A DNA stretch of 64,000 bases from Bacteroidota bacterium (GCA_029237775.1 JAQZBR010000004.1:620001-684000); one strand, 5' to 3'. Shown: positions 44,851-54,434, counted from the stretch's first letter. Made by a program: numbers and translations. The notes: generated by a model not told the origin, from the sequence alone.

Positions 44851-47067
44851 TTATTTTATTGATAATCGTAATCCTGCATAAATAATTCTTCCATCGATTG
44901 GCGCATATACCATTGATGCATCGAAATTTGGGCCAAAAGGATCCTGTGAAGCAATCACAGGATTTTTCTGTGTATAATTCAGCATATTCTCACAACCCAG
45001 ATATACTTCAAATTTCCGGAACTTCTTTGTGATCTGTGCCTGAAGTAAAAAGTAATCCGGTGAACGTGTCGGCAGCTGATAAACTCCGGGACTTAAAACT
45101 GTGCTTGGTATGCGTGACGGAGCAAACCAGTTTGTTGTGAAATCAAATTTCCAGATATCCATGTATGTAGCATAAGCAAGATTCAACATAATGCGGTGCT
45201 TGGGAACATAGGGCTTGTCGAGCAACTCATAATTGTACGTGGTTTTTACATCATACCACTTGTAAGCAAGTTTAACAGCGAACTCATCCAAAGGCTCAAA
45301 TCCGACATCCAATTGTACACTGTTAGAATATGAGCTTCCCTTAAGATTATAAAACACCACCTTATTTACATTTTGATCAAGATCAACTACAACCTGGTTA
45401 ATGAAGTCGGTCCGGAATATATCAACATTTACAAATGCTTCCTTATTGAATAAGTTGAATTGCTGATTGAAGCTGAAACCAAAGTTCCATGCGATCTCCG
45501 GCAGTAGCTTCTCCCTGAAAGTGATCACTCTTGAGCTGGCAAATACCGATTGATTTTCTACGAATACATTTGAAGTCCGAAACCCCCTGCCACCGGATAA
45601 TCTAAATGTCGTCTTCTTAACCGGGCTTAATCTTAAATGCAAACGCGGAGTAAACTGCAATCCAAATAAATTGTGATAATCTTCACGTACACCCGCAACC
45701 ATTGAAAAATTCTCTGCGTGTGTGTAGGTATACTCTGCAAAAACACCCGGTACACTTTCTGTCCGCGCGAATGTTGTATCCATGAACTTTTCATTAAAGT
45801 CGTCCAGCAGATAACTTGCTCCGAGTTTGTATTTATGGTCAGTAGTGCCAATTATATTCGCATAGATCACATTGGCATAAAAGCTTTTCTCCTCCCCTGA
45901 ATATTTTCTCAAACCAAAATACATGTCCTGCTGCTGCCATTTCCCTGAGGTCTGGATGCCCACACTTTTATATGGTGTTGAAGGAAACATGAAACCGGTT
46001 TTTGAAAAGTACTCTGCCTGCCTGGTATTAATTCCAATACCATACGCTTTTTTAGTCCCCTGATCAGCATTATAATTAAATGCTGTTTGACCGCCCTGGC
46101 GAGTTTCATACAGAGCTTTTACACCAAATTGTGCTTCGAAATTTTTACGGTTGGCATAATCCCATCTGTTAAAAGCATTATACTGCTGCGTTAATGGCAT
46201 GTCGAGAAAGCCATCATTATTCATATCCTGCTTAACCGCATTTGTACTTGCATGTGTGAATAGCATGCTGCTCCATTTATCAGTGATCTTAGGCGTCAGA
46301 TGCAGATTTACTTCTGCCCTACCCTTATGATTACCATAAACATTCAGAAACAATCTTTTCTTTTGTTCCTGTGGCTTAAGAAATTCCAGATTGATCTGTC
46401 CCGAGATGCTTTCATAACCGTTCACTACTGAACCAGTTCCTTTGGTCACCATGATGTTCTCGATCCATGTTCCGGGAATATAATTCAATCCGTAGGCAGC
46501 GGATAACCCTCTTAATGATGGCATGTTCTCCGACAGAATTTGAGTATAGATTCCATCCAAACCAAGCATCTGAATTTTCTTTGCACCGGATACCGCATCT
46601 GTAAACGCCACATCAACCGAAGCGTTTGTACTGAAGCTTTCAGAAATATTACAGCAGGCTGCTTTTAATAATTCCTTTTCTCCCAGTGTTTCTGTATTGA
46701 TTGGCTTAATGGTCGAATACGATGTCGGATTTTGTCTGGCTTCAATCTTCACCTCTTTTAAAGTAACCGACTTCTTTAAAGTGATACGCAGGTCCATCCG
46801 GTCATTCTCTCTTATTAAAACTGTGTCTGAGACATAACCGATCATACTAATGATGATGCGCGCAGGAAGGGTATCGGAGTTTGGGATCGTAAAATCTCCG
46901 TTAGAATCAGTCGCAGAACCTTGCATATTGTGTTGCCAATAGACATTGGCACCCGGCAGAGTTTCTGTGGTGCCCGAAGTAGTGCTCCCAAGAACCTTCC
47001 CCATTATATGCTGAGCTAAAACAGGGTTTGCTGAGAGAAATACAAAAAATAAAATTATACGATACAT
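44851..47067 (-). CDS. TonB-dependent receptor in a metal-handling cluster
   Basis: A 738-residue outer membrane receptor. A signal peptide (MYRIILFFVFLSANPVLAQ) leads to a carboxypeptidase-regulatory-like domain, a plug (about 115-235, with a CC pair in KAACCNISESFSTNASVDVA and KIQMLGLDGIYTQILSENMP) and a barrel ending in GRIIYAGLRLSIK. I placed the start at the ATG at 47067, where the signal peptide begins; a frame from 47112 adds an untypical extension. The neighbours, a Cys-rich periplasmic protein and an HMA-domain protein, argue for copper or another soft metal as substrate. This is a known Bacteroidota arrangement, but the metal is not identified by sequence. Confidence 0.88.
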   Translation of the reverse strand: MYRIILFFVFLSANPVLAQHIMGKVLGSTTSGTTETLPGANVYWQHNMQGSATDSNGDFTIPNSDTLPARIIISMIGYVSDTVLIRENDRMDLRITLKKSVTLKEVKIEARQNPTSYSTIKPINTETLGEKELLKAACCNISESFSTNASVDVAFTDAVSGAKKIQMLGLDGIYTQILSENMPSLRGLSAAYGLNYIPGTWIENIMVTKGTGSVVNGYESISGQINLEFLKPQEQKKRLFLNVYGNHKGRAEVNLHLTPKITDKWSSMLFTHASTNAVKQDMNNDGFLDMPLTQQYNAFNRWDYANRKNFEAQFGVKALYETRQGGQTAFNYNADQGTKKAYGIGINTRQAEYFSKTGFMFPSTPYKSVGIQTSGKWQQQDMYFGLRKYSGEEKSFYANVIYANIIGTTDHKYKLGASYLLDDFNEKFMDTTFARTESVPGVFAEYTYTHAENFSMVAGVREDYHNLFGLQFTPRLHLRLSPVKKTTFRLSGGRGFRTSNVFVENQSVFASSRVITFREKLLPEIAWNFGFSFNQQFNLFNKEAFVNVDIFRTDFINQVVVDLDQNVNKVVFYNLKGSSYSNSVQLDVGFEPLDEFAVKLAYKWYDVKTTYNYELLDKPYVPKHRIMLNLAYATYMDIWKFDFTTNWFAPSRIPSTVLSPGVYQLPTRSPDYFLLQAQITKKFRKFEVYLGCENMLNYTQKNPVIASQDPFGPNFDASMVYAPIDGRIIYAGLRLSIK

Positions 47068-47165
47068 CTGATCTTGGTTTTCGTGTAAAGTGCATGAATG
47101 AATAATATTCACGTGATTACGTAATACAAATTATACATGACGGAAAATCCCGTCTACGCAAGAAA

Positions 47166-47570
47166 TCAGATAAGGAGGGTAGAAATGAAATTAAGAAGTA
47201 ACCTTCCATACATTGGAGGTGGAAGATCTGAATAAGAAATTATTAATTTCTGTTGAGAAGAATAGTTACCGGTAAAATTGTAGCGAGAAGCTTCAGCGAA
47301 AAATAGTAGTGAAACCGATGCATTGACTTCCTGTTTTTGAGAGTTCTGGAAATCACCCAGGTCAAATGATGTGTTGGTTATATCGCAGCAATTTGATTTA
47401 ACAACCGGAATATCAGAATCGCCTTCAGGACAGCAATCCTTCATTTTAGTAAGCGACAATTTAACCTTGCCACTTTTGAGACATACCATTCTGTTAGCTG
47501 TGAATCCAAGGCTGGAAACCAGGAAAGTCAGAGCTAAAATTAATGATGATATATTCTTAACTGTTTTCAT
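47166..47570 (-). CDS. HYC_CC_PP-family exported protein
   Basis: A 134-residue exported protein with a signal peptide (SLILALTFLVSSLGFTAN), two CC pairs (KMKDCCPEG and KSNCCDITNTSFDLGDF) and the C-terminal SDLPPPMYGR. The order His/Cys, CC and PP is the signature of the HYC_CC_PP family, which is found beside TonB receptors and HMA proteins in Bacteroidota and is probably involved in metal handling. The ATG at 47570 is preferred because the TATCTTTG box at 47580-47587 lies just upstream, and the longer frame from 47582 would start inside that box. Confidence 0.85.
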   Translation of the reverse strand: MKTVKNISSLILALTFLVSSLGFTANRMVCLKSGKVKLSLTKMKDCCPEGDSDIPVVKSNCCDITNTSFDLGDFQNSQKQEVNASVSLLFFAEASRYNFTGNYSSQQKLIISYSDLPPPMYGRLLLNFISTLLI

Positions 47571-47579
47571 TTTACAATG

Positions 47580-47587
47580 CAAAGATA
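47580..47587 (-). promoter_or_regulatory. -7 promoter box of the metal-handling trio
   Basis: TATCTTTG on the minus strand, 9 nt upstream of the ATG at 47570. A very short leader is implied. Confidence 0.5.
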
Positions 47588-47632
47588 CTACAGTTTTTCC
47601 CTATACGACTCTAAATATTGTTAAAAACATCC

Positions 47633-49450
47633 TTATTCCCATGAAAGATCGAGTACACGGGGCATTGACTTAAACTCAATAAATTCTATTTTAAGATCGT
47701 CCACATAACAATTGATATCTGAGTTATTAAAATAATAAAACTCCACCTGGGCACTGGGATCCTTTTCAACCGCCTGAGAAAACTTAGGCATGTACATCTC
47801 AAATACATGAAATTCCCACTCGCCAAAGTTTTGAGTGTAACCATCAAGTTTAAAAGGATTAAATCCAATACTCTTGCCCTCACGAACAAAGCTTATAGCA
47901 AAATAAGAATCACTTCCTTTGGCAGGGACTAAGAACCATCCGCATGCACGGACCAGAACATTCTTCCCATAAGGCACTGTGGAAAGAGGTGTTCTTATTC
48001 CTGTACTGAAATTATTATTCTTATTGACTTTACTGGAATATCTGCCTGAGTGTGACTTCTCATCTGATCGAACCGCAGGATTTAACCAGGAAGAATCCGG
48101 TCTCTCCATATCGTTGAACCATCCTACATTTCGCAAAATATTTTCTTTGCTTTCGTCAACCGGAAACCTATAGAACTTCCCGCTGTAACCTTTATCCAGC
48201 CGTATAAAAACATCCCAGTAACCTTGTTTATCGGTCTTAAAATCAGGATCCAGGATGCCTCTTATTGCCTGATAGGTTTGAAAAAGGTTCAAGAACATAA
48301 AAAAGATAACTATAGCTATTACAGAAATCCTTATTCGTTTATATCTGTCCAGTAAAATTGCAAGCAGCAGAAAAAATACAGGATAATGTTCAATGAAGAC
48401 TCTTGGACCATAGCTGTAACCATAATTCCAGCACCACCAGGATGAAATTATGTAAATGTTAAATGATAAGTAAAGGATAACTCCGGTGAACAGATATTTA
48501 TCCCTTTTATAAAGCGGGATCAATCCTACAAGCGCGAGAAAACAAACAGGAGTGTAAACGAAGAAACCTTTTGAATAACTGAACAAAACATTTATGATTT
48601 CAGGATGGAGAAAATCAAAACCTTCTTTTGAGTACGACCATATAAAATAGTCACCTGAGTACAGCTTGTAAATTCCAAGCTGACAAACCAGTGGTATTAA
48701 CGCGAGAAGAATTCCAACCACAATCGCTTTTTTCTCTTTTAAGATATTCTTAAATACAATAATAAAAGTTGAAAAGTCTTTTGCAAGAAAAGGAGCCAGC
48801 AACAGAATGACCAGATCGGTGGGCCTGACAAAAAACAAAATTGAAGATGTTGCAATTACAGCTACAATGCCTGAGGAACTGAAACGTTCATATAGGTTTT
48901 TGACATGATAAAGCAGAAAACTCACAAGCATAAAAGCCGCAATGTGGGCCCATCCGGGAGCATTAACAGTGTAAAAATAAGCGACAGTCGCAAATGTAAG
49001 TGTAATCAACCCAAAGCAAATGACCCAATCCTTCTCTATATAAAATTTGAGAAATTTCGAAAAAAAGTAAAGCCCTAAGATCAGGTAGAAGATGGTTCCA
49101 ATTGAAACCGATATTGGAAATAGAACAGAATATCCGTCTAAAGGTTCATCCAGTAAATAACTTCCAACATAGGCAGCGCCAAAAAAAGGAGAATACATAA
49201 CTGCGGTTCCGACAAAATACTTAATCACAGCCGGATTCTCCTCCGGATCATCAAACTCCTGCTCTATCAATACCATTGGAAGATACCGGTAATAATTAGC
49301 CGCATCAGTATGGATCGCATATTTCCATTGGCCTTCTTTCCAACGGAAATTATATGCACAGATCAGCAAGGTTAAACTGATGAATATCAATGTTAACGAT
49401 ACAGGGGATTTCGGGATCTTTATTAAACGATGGCCTGCGCTTTCTGACAT
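47633..49450 (-). CDS. Polytopic membrane protein, glycosyltransferase-like (GT-C type)
   Basis: A 605-residue integral membrane protein. About 11 to 12 transmembrane helices occupy residues 15-430, followed by a soluble extracytoplasmic domain (about 450-605). The early loop DAANYYRYLPMVL, with an acidic residue soon after the first helix, resembles the DxD/E loop of GT-C lipid-linked sugar transferases such as ArnT. The C-terminal domain (TGIRTPLSTVPYGKNVLVRA ... VEFYYFNNSDINCYVDDLKI) looks like a carbohydrate-binding beta-sandwich. The assignment is structural inference. Substrates are unknown, though a polyprenyl-phosphate sugar would link it to UppP/UppS. Confidence 0.65.
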   Translation of the reverse strand: MSESAGHRLIKIPKSPVSLTLIFISLTLLICAYNFRWKEGQWKYAIHTDAANYYRYLPMVLIEQEFDDPEENPAVIKYFVGTAVMYSPFFGAAYVGSYLLDEPLDGYSVLFPISVSIGTIFYLILGLYFFSKFLKFYIEKDWVICFGLITLTFATVAYFYTVNAPGWAHIAAFMLVSFLLYHVKNLYERFSSSGIVAVIATSSILFFVRPTDLVILLLAPFLAKDFSTFIIVFKNILKEKKAIVVGILLALIPLVCQLGIYKLYSGDYFIWSYSKEGFDFLHPEIINVLFSYSKGFFVYTPVCFLALVGLIPLYKRDKYLFTGVILYLSFNIYIISSWWCWNYGYSYGPRVFIEHYPVFFLLLAILLDRYKRIRISVIAIVIFFMFLNLFQTYQAIRGILDPDFKTDKQGYWDVFIRLDKGYSGKFYRFPVDESKENILRNVGWFNDMERPDSSWLNPAVRSDEKSHSGRYSSKVNKNNNFSTGIRTPLSTVPYGKNVLVRACGWFLVPAKGSDSYFAISFVREGKSIGFNPFKLDGYTQNFGEWEFHVFEMYMPKFSQAVEKDPSAQVEFYYFNNSDINCYVDDLKIEFIEFKSMPRVLDLSWE

Positions 49451-49584
49451 ATCTTTTAAACCAGGATAAATCTAATTATTTTTTGCATGCCGACATCACA
49501 GGATTGCGCGCTGATCATTGTTACTTATATCCAAACCGAAGTAAAATGAATAAAAATTTTACCTTTACGGACAAATTAAAAACA

Positions 49585-50742
49585 ATGGCAGATACTAAAA
49601 AACTGGGCTTTGGGACAAAAGCCATACATGCAGGACAAGAGCCTGATCCTACTACAGGAGCGATCATGACTCCTATATTTCAAACATCAACATATACACA
49701 GGCAAGCCCTGGCAGCCACAAAGGATACGCATACGCACGCGGTAAAAACCCGACACGTACTGCGCTGGAAAAATGTCTTGCAGAACTGGAAGGCGCCAAA
49801 TATGGCTTGTGCTTTTCAAGCGGCATGGGCGCGACTGATGCAGTAATGAAACTATTACGTCCCGGAGATGAAGTAATAACCGGTGATGACCTTTACGGTG
49901 GCTCATTCAGAATGTTCACCAAAGTTTTCGCAAATTTCGGGATCAAATATCATTTCATTGACATGAAGGATGCGAACAACATCAAAAAATATGTGAATGA
50001 AAAAACAAAGATGATCTGGGTGGAAACTCCTACTAATCCAACGATGCAGATCATTGATATGGATGCCTGCGCGAAGATCGCCAAAGAGCACAAGCTTATA
50101 CTTGCTGTGGATAACACCTTCGCATCTCCATATTTGCAGAATCCTTTAAAACATGGCGCTGATATCGTAATGCACTCGGTTACGAAATATCTTGGCGGAC
50201 ACAGTGATGTGATCATGGGAGCTTTATGCCTTAGCAATGAAGAGCTTTACACGCAGCTGGCATTTATCCATAACAGTTGTGGAGCGACACCGGGGCCTAT
50301 GGACAGCTTTCTTGTCCTCCGCGGTTTAAAAACACTGCATATCCGTATGGAACGTCACTGTTTCAATGGAAGAAAAGTTGCCGAGTTTCTGAAAACACAT
50401 CCTAAAATAGATAAGCTTTACTGGCCCGGGTTCCCTGACAGTCCGAACCATGATATCGCGAAAAGACAAATGCGCGATTTCGGGGGTATGATCTCTTTCT
50501 CCATTAAAGGAGGAAGCCAGGAAGAAGCATTCAGGATAGCGTCAAAAGTCAAAGTTTTCTCTTTGGCTGAATCGCTTGGTGGCGTGGAATCACTGATCAA
50601 TCATCCGGCAAGCATGACTCATGCTTCTATTCCGAAAGAAGACCGCGATAAAGCGGGAGTGGTCGAATCGCTGCTTCGTTTAAGTGTAGGTATTGAGGAT
50701 ATTGATGATCTGATTGAGGATCTGAAACAAGCCTTATCATAA
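49585..50742 (+). CDS. PLP-dependent trans-sulfuration enzyme (cystathionine gamma-synthase/lyase family)
   Basis: A 385-residue fold-type I PLP enzyme of the Cys/Met metabolism family. The lysine that binds PLP is in HSVTKYLGGHSD. SSGMGATDAVMKLL, WVETPTNPTMQIIDM and VDNTFASPYLQNPL complete the cofactor site. Specificity between cystathionine synthase, cystathionine lyase and related lyases cannot be fixed without alignment. Translation probably starts at the ATG at 49585, where the family's usual N-terminus (KKLGFGTKAIHAGQEPDP) begins. Frames from 49390 and 49546 only add unlikely N-terminal residues. It is transcribed away from the GT-C-like gene and has its own downstream terminator. Confidence 0.9.
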   Translation: MADTKKLGFGTKAIHAGQEPDPTTGAIMTPIFQTSTYTQASPGSHKGYAYARGKNPTRTALEKCLAELEGAKYGLCFSSGMGATDAVMKLLRPGDEVITGDDLYGGSFRMFTKVFANFGIKYHFIDMKDANNIKKYVNEKTKMIWVETPTNPTMQIIDMDACAKIAKEHKLILAVDNTFASPYLQNPLKHGADIVMHSVTKYLGGHSDVIMGALCLSNEELYTQLAFIHNSCGATPGPMDSFLVLRGLKTLHIRMERHCFNGRKVAEFLKTHPKIDKLYWPGFPDSPNHDIAKRQMRDFGGMISFSIKGGSQEEAFRIASKVKVFSLAESLGGVESLINHPASMTHASIPKEDRDKAGVVESLLRLSVGIEDIDDLIEDLKQALS

Positions 50743-50887
50743 TCAATTGGTGAAGGAGAGAAATGGAGAATTTGAGAAGAAGTTGGAGGATTTTAAAATT
50801 GAAGAATTTTTAGAATCAAAGGAAAATGGAAGGCGAAGTGGAGAATGAATTTGAAATGTGACATCTGAAATTGAAATGATTTTAAAG
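50743..50887. other. Purine-rich low-complexity intergenic region
   Basis: About 145 bp of degenerate words such as GGAGAAATGGAGAATTTGAG and TTGAAGAATTTT. No convincing frame. The same type of word occurs at 53838-53860. Confidence 0.4.
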
Positions 50888-50918
50888 AAAGCAAGAGCCT
50901 AAAAGTTCTTGCTTTTTT
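50888..50918 (+). terminator. Terminator after the trans-sulfuration gene
   Basis: AAAGCAAGAGC (50888-50898) pairs with GTTCTTGCTTT (50905-50915), with one G-U, across a 6 nt loop, then T-rich sequence. Confidence 0.8.
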
Positions 50919-50962
50919 CGTTTGTTTTCGTTATTTTTATAATCCTTTAAAAAAACAGATAA

Positions 50963-51706
50963 TTGAATTATTACTATATAACCGGCACCAGCCGCGGAAT
51001 TGGAAAAGCTTTCGCAGATCATCTTCTTAAGAACCCGGCAAATTATGTGATCGGACTCTCAAGGCAGAAAACAATTGAGCATTCCAACTATACACATGTA
51101 TTTGTAGATCTTACGGATGCGGCAGCAATCAGCAGCGTCAAGTTCGATCTGCATGCTAACGCTCAAAAGATCTACCTTATAAACAATGCAGGTGCCTTGG
51201 GCTTTATTAAGCCGGTTGGCAAGCTCGATGCTGATACAATCATTAAAAATTACACATTGAATCTTATTGCACCTTCTGTTCTTACTAATGCTTTTATAGC
51301 GTGTTATGAAACGACAGACTGCGAAAAGGTTATTTTAAATATCAGTTCAGGTGCAGGCAAAAGCCCTATCGATGGTTGGGCCGTATATTGTTCATCCAAA
51401 GCAGGGTTGGATATGTTCAGCAGGGTTGTAGATGCCGAACAGAAAATCCGTTCAGAAAATCCTTTGGAAAGCATCCACCGTGGTTTCAGAATATTTTCCA
51501 TTGCACCGGGAATAGTGAACACAGAAATGCAGGTAGGAATCCGCTCGGCAGAAAGAAAAGATTTCAGCCGGGTAGAAGATTTTATTTCTTATCAGGTGAA
51601 CAATGAACTTTCTGAGCCGGCAGTTGTTTCAGAAAAATACATAAAGCTTATGGAGAACCTCGGCAGCATTAAAGATGTGCTCTCCTCTATTAAGGATTAC
51701 GACTAA
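50963..51706 (+). CDS. Short-chain dehydrogenase/reductase, TTG start
   Basis: A 247-residue SDR enzyme. The Rossmann dinucleotide motif is GTSRGIG (residues 8-14), NNAGALG follows, and the catalytic Tyr-x3-Lys is in YCSSKAG with a preceding SSGAGK Ser. The start is TTG at 50963 (Leu codon read as Met): there is no ATG or GTG upstream in frame, and the nucleotide-binding strand YYYITGTSRG starts almost at once. Substrate unknown; the sequence resembles sepiapterin-reductase-like SDRs. It is 38 bp upstream of the metalloprotease gene, but cotranscription is uncertain. Confidence 0.82.
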   Translation: MNYYYITGTSRGIGKAFADHLLKNPANYVIGLSRQKTIEHSNYTHVFVDLTDAAAISSVKFDLHANAQKIYLINNAGALGFIKPVGKLDADTIIKNYTLNLIAPSVLTNAFIACYETTDCEKVILNISSGAGKSPIDGWAVYCSSKAGLDMFSRVVDAEQKIRSENPLESIHRGFRIFSIAPGIVNTEMQVGIRSAERKDFSRVEDFISYQVNNELSEPAVVSEKYIKLMENLGSIKDVLSSIKDYD

Positions 51707-51743
51707 TACTCTCTCTAAATAAATTTAATTATAAATGCTACAA

Positions 51744-53831
51744 ATGAAAAAAATCTCTCTTTATCTCGGGCTTGCGCTCTTAGCTTTATCCGGCAGCGCG
51801 CTTTCGCAGGAAACAAATTATTGCCATACCGATGAAATGGTGAGGCGCTCGCTTAGCAACAATCCGGGTTTGTTAAACGACTATCTTGCCGAACAGGCTC
51901 GTTTAGCTGCAGAGGACATTGAAGCGGCAAAAACGGGTTATAACACCGGCAGGGCACAGCTCCCGGTTTACATTATTCCGGTTGTATTTCACGTACTTCA
52001 CCAGAATGGTGTTGAGAATATTTCGGACGCTCAGATTCTTGATCAGATCCGGATCCTTAATGAAGATTACCGTAAGCAAAATGCAGACATCTCAGCGGTT
52101 GTTTCTTCGTTTACCGCGATCGCAGCCGATTCAGAGATTGAATTCAGGCTTGCTAAAAAAGATCCGACTGGAAATTGCACCAATGGAATTGACCGAATTT
52201 TCACACCGCTAACAAATGCCGCAGATGACGATTCGAAGCTGAATCCGTGGCCGAGAAGTAAATATTTGAACATCTGGTCTGTAAAGACGATCGGGTCTGC
52301 AGGTGTTGCCGGATATGCCTATTTACCCGGAACTGCTCCTTCAGCAAATGAGGATGGGATCATTATTCTCTCTTCTTACATTGGAAGCATCGGAAGCGGC
52401 AGTGTTAACACTTCGCGCGCACTTACACATGAAATCGGGCATTTCCTCAATCTTCCTCATACCTGGGGAAATACAAACAATCCCGGAGTGGCTTGCGGAA
52501 ATGATAACGTATCAGATACTCCCGTAACCAAAGGTCATACAAGCTGCCAACTCACAGATGCAACCTGTACTGCAGGCGTTGTGGAAAACGTTCAGAACTT
52601 TATGGAATATTCCTATTGCTCAAAAATGTACACGACCGGACAAAAAACCAGAATGAGAAATGCACTAACAAGCTCTATCGGACAACGCAGCAGCTTATGG
52701 ACAACCACAAACCTTGCTGCTACTGGCGTTAGCTCACCGGCAGTTTTGTGTACTGCAGATTTTCAATCGAGTAACGCAACTAATACAGTTTGCGCTGGAA
52801 GTTCACTTACATTCACTGATATTTCATGGAATGGTAATCCAACTTCCTGGAGCTGGACGTTCCCCGGTGGAACGCCTTCTACATCTACGGATTCTGTACC
52901 TGTGATTCAATACAATACGCCCGGTGTTTATAATGTTTCTCTAACAGTGAGCGATGCATCCGGTTCGGTAAGCACCACAAAAGTTGGTTATGTTACCGTG
53001 AATTCAAACGTTGCAACTTACAGCAATCCATTTTATACTGAAAGTTTCGAGGGTTCAGCAATTCCGAACTCGGAATACATTGTGCGCAATCAATCTCCTG
53101 GTGGCAATACATGGGTGCAGACAAGCACTGCGGCTGCGACAGGAACTAAAAGTGTCATGATTTCCAATCTGAGCAGCGCTGCTACATACGTTGATGAACT
53201 TATCGGACCGTCAGTTAACATGACAGCAATATCCGGATCTAACCCTACATTAACTTTCAAAACTGCTTATGCACAGCGCACTTCAACTGATGCCGATAAG
53301 CTGCAGTTTTATGTGTCAACCAATTGTGGTAACACCTGGATCCTCAGAAAAAGTCTGACAGGGGCAACCCTCACTTCAGGCGGTGTTGTTACAGGAACGT
53401 TTACCCCTAACTCCACTCAATGGTTAACACATACAGTGAATCTTGCCGGGTATGTTTCACAACCTAATTTATATTTCATGTTCCGCTTCACGAGTGACGG
53501 AGGAAACAATATTTATCTCGATGATATCAATATAAGCGGAACCTCGGCCACAGGTGTCGAGGACATTGCCTCTTCAACTGAATTCAATATTTATCCTAAC
53601 CCGATCGATGAAAGCACTGTTGTAGCATTTACATTGGCAAACAAAGAAAAAATGGATGTTTCAGTAGTAGATATGCTTGGCAGAGAAGTAAGCAAAGTTT
53701 TTAGCGGTGAGCTTAACGAAGGTGAACATCAATTCGCTGTGGGTGAGCAATCGAAACTTATTTCAGGGATGTATTTCGTGAGAGTTGTCGTTGACGGAAA
53801 ATCGTTCACGAAGAAGATGATGGTCAAGTAA
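51744..53831 (+). CDS. Secreted M43-type zinc metalloprotease with PKD and T9SS domains
   Basis: A 695-residue exported protein. The signal peptide (MKKISLYLGLALLALSGSALS) is followed by a pappalysin-type (M43B) catalytic domain (about 60-310) with HEIGHFLNLPH (from about residue 229) and a later NFMEYSYCSKMYT Met-turn region. In place of the usual Gly in HExxHxxGxxH there is Asn, although both His pairs and the Glu are kept. A PKD domain (SWSWTFPGGTPSTSTDSV) and a jelly-roll domain follow. It ends in a type A T9SS sorting domain (IYPNPIDESTVVAF ... GMYFVRVV). The ATG at 51744 is preferred over one at 51735. Likely an extracellular protease. Confidence 0.9.
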   Translation: MKKISLYLGLALLALSGSALSQETNYCHTDEMVRRSLSNNPGLLNDYLAEQARLAAEDIEAAKTGYNTGRAQLPVYIIPVVFHVLHQNGVENISDAQILDQIRILNEDYRKQNADISAVVSSFTAIAADSEIEFRLAKKDPTGNCTNGIDRIFTPLTNAADDDSKLNPWPRSKYLNIWSVKTIGSAGVAGYAYLPGTAPSANEDGIIILSSYIGSIGSGSVNTSRALTHEIGHFLNLPHTWGNTNNPGVACGNDNVSDTPVTKGHTSCQLTDATCTAGVVENVQNFMEYSYCSKMYTTGQKTRMRNALTSSIGQRSSLWTTTNLAATGVSSPAVLCTADFQSSNATNTVCAGSSLTFTDISWNGNPTSWSWTFPGGTPSTSTDSVPVIQYNTPGVYNVSLTVSDASGSVSTTKVGYVTVNSNVATYSNPFYTESFEGSAIPNSEYIVRNQSPGGNTWVQTSTAAATGTKSVMISNLSSAATYVDELIGPSVNMTAISGSNPTLTFKTAYAQRTSTDADKLQFYVSTNCGNTWILRKSLTGATLTSGGVVTGTFTPNSTQWLTHTVNLAGYVSQPNLYFMFRFTSDGGNNIYLDDINISGTSATGVEDIASSTEFNIYPNPIDESTVVAFTLANKEKMDVSVVDMLGREVSKVFSGELNEGEHQFAVGEQSKLISGMYFVRVVVDGKSFTKKMMVK

Positions 53832-53878
53832 AATAATAGTTGGAGAATTGGAGAAGGTGAGTTGTAGAATTGTTAGAT

Positions 53879-53920
53879 AAAAAGCGAAAGCCTTTCCAGT
53901 CGGAAAGGCTTTCGCTTTTT
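53879..53920 (+). terminator. Strong terminator after the metalloprotease gene
   Basis: A 19 bp perfect stem (53879-53897 with 53902-53920, core GCGAAAGCCTTTCC) with an AGTC loop, followed by T-rich sequence. Could also work for the convergent gene on the minus strand. Confidence 0.92.
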
Positions 53921-53987
53921 ATTATTTGTATGCGTTCATGATAACGGAACAAATTTAGCTGTACAAACTGATCAATTGCCTATTGCT

Positions 53988-54434
53988 CTAATCCTTCTTA
54001 AATCCGACCATAACCGATACACAACCGCTGGGTGGGACTGTGCTTGCGGAGTTTGACTTAGGGACTTCAACCTGTACCACGAACTGTTCTGTATTCTTAA
54101 CCTTAAAATCCCAGAAATCAGGATCATTGTTTTGTTTACTATCGAAAACCACCTTCTTTGCCTTATCATACACCTTAAAAGAAACTTCACCTAAGATAGG
54201 CTCAGAGCAAACGAGAATTCTATAAGCCTGTCCTGCATAAAAGGTCAGATTCATTTCAGAGCTTTGTCCTGCCATCAAGGTAGATGAATTCATTTGCCCG
54301 TTATGCGTAAAAGGCAAAATCTTAGGCATGCATTTCTTTTTAATAAAAGTATTGCATTGAGCCATTGTGCTCAGACAAGGCAAAGTAATAAGCAAACTGC
54401 CCACAAGGGCCCTGGAGAGAGTAGAATGTTTCAT
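53988..54434 (-). CDS. Small exported protein of unknown function
   Basis: A 148-residue protein with a signal peptide (SLLITLPCLSTMAQ). Conserved-looking features are Cys27 and Cys36 near the mature N-terminus, CSEP at about 90 and a C-terminal Cys in PPSGCVSVMVGF. The body is beta-rich, with one charged segment (YDKAKKVVFDSKQ) and a hydrophobic, Ser-rich part. I do not recognise the family. It lies 18 bp downstream of the lipoprotein gene and is probably cotranscribed. Confidence 0.6.
   Translation of the reverse strand: MKHSTLSRALVGSLLITLPCLSTMAQCNTFIKKKCMPKILPFTHNGQMNSSTLMAGQSSEMNLTFYAGQAYRILVCSEPILGEVSFKVYDKAKKVVFDSKQNNDPDFWDFKVKNTEQFVVQVEVPKSNSASTVPPSGCVSVMVGFKKD

Noticed and set aside
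45577-45584. Fourth CCGAAACC copy
   Set aside because: It lies inside the TonB receptor coding sequence (opposite strand), with no CCCTACA block or outer stem.
49390-49584. N-terminal extension of the trans-sulfuration enzyme
   Set aside because: It overlaps the 5' end of the divergent GT-C-like gene and lacks family similarity.
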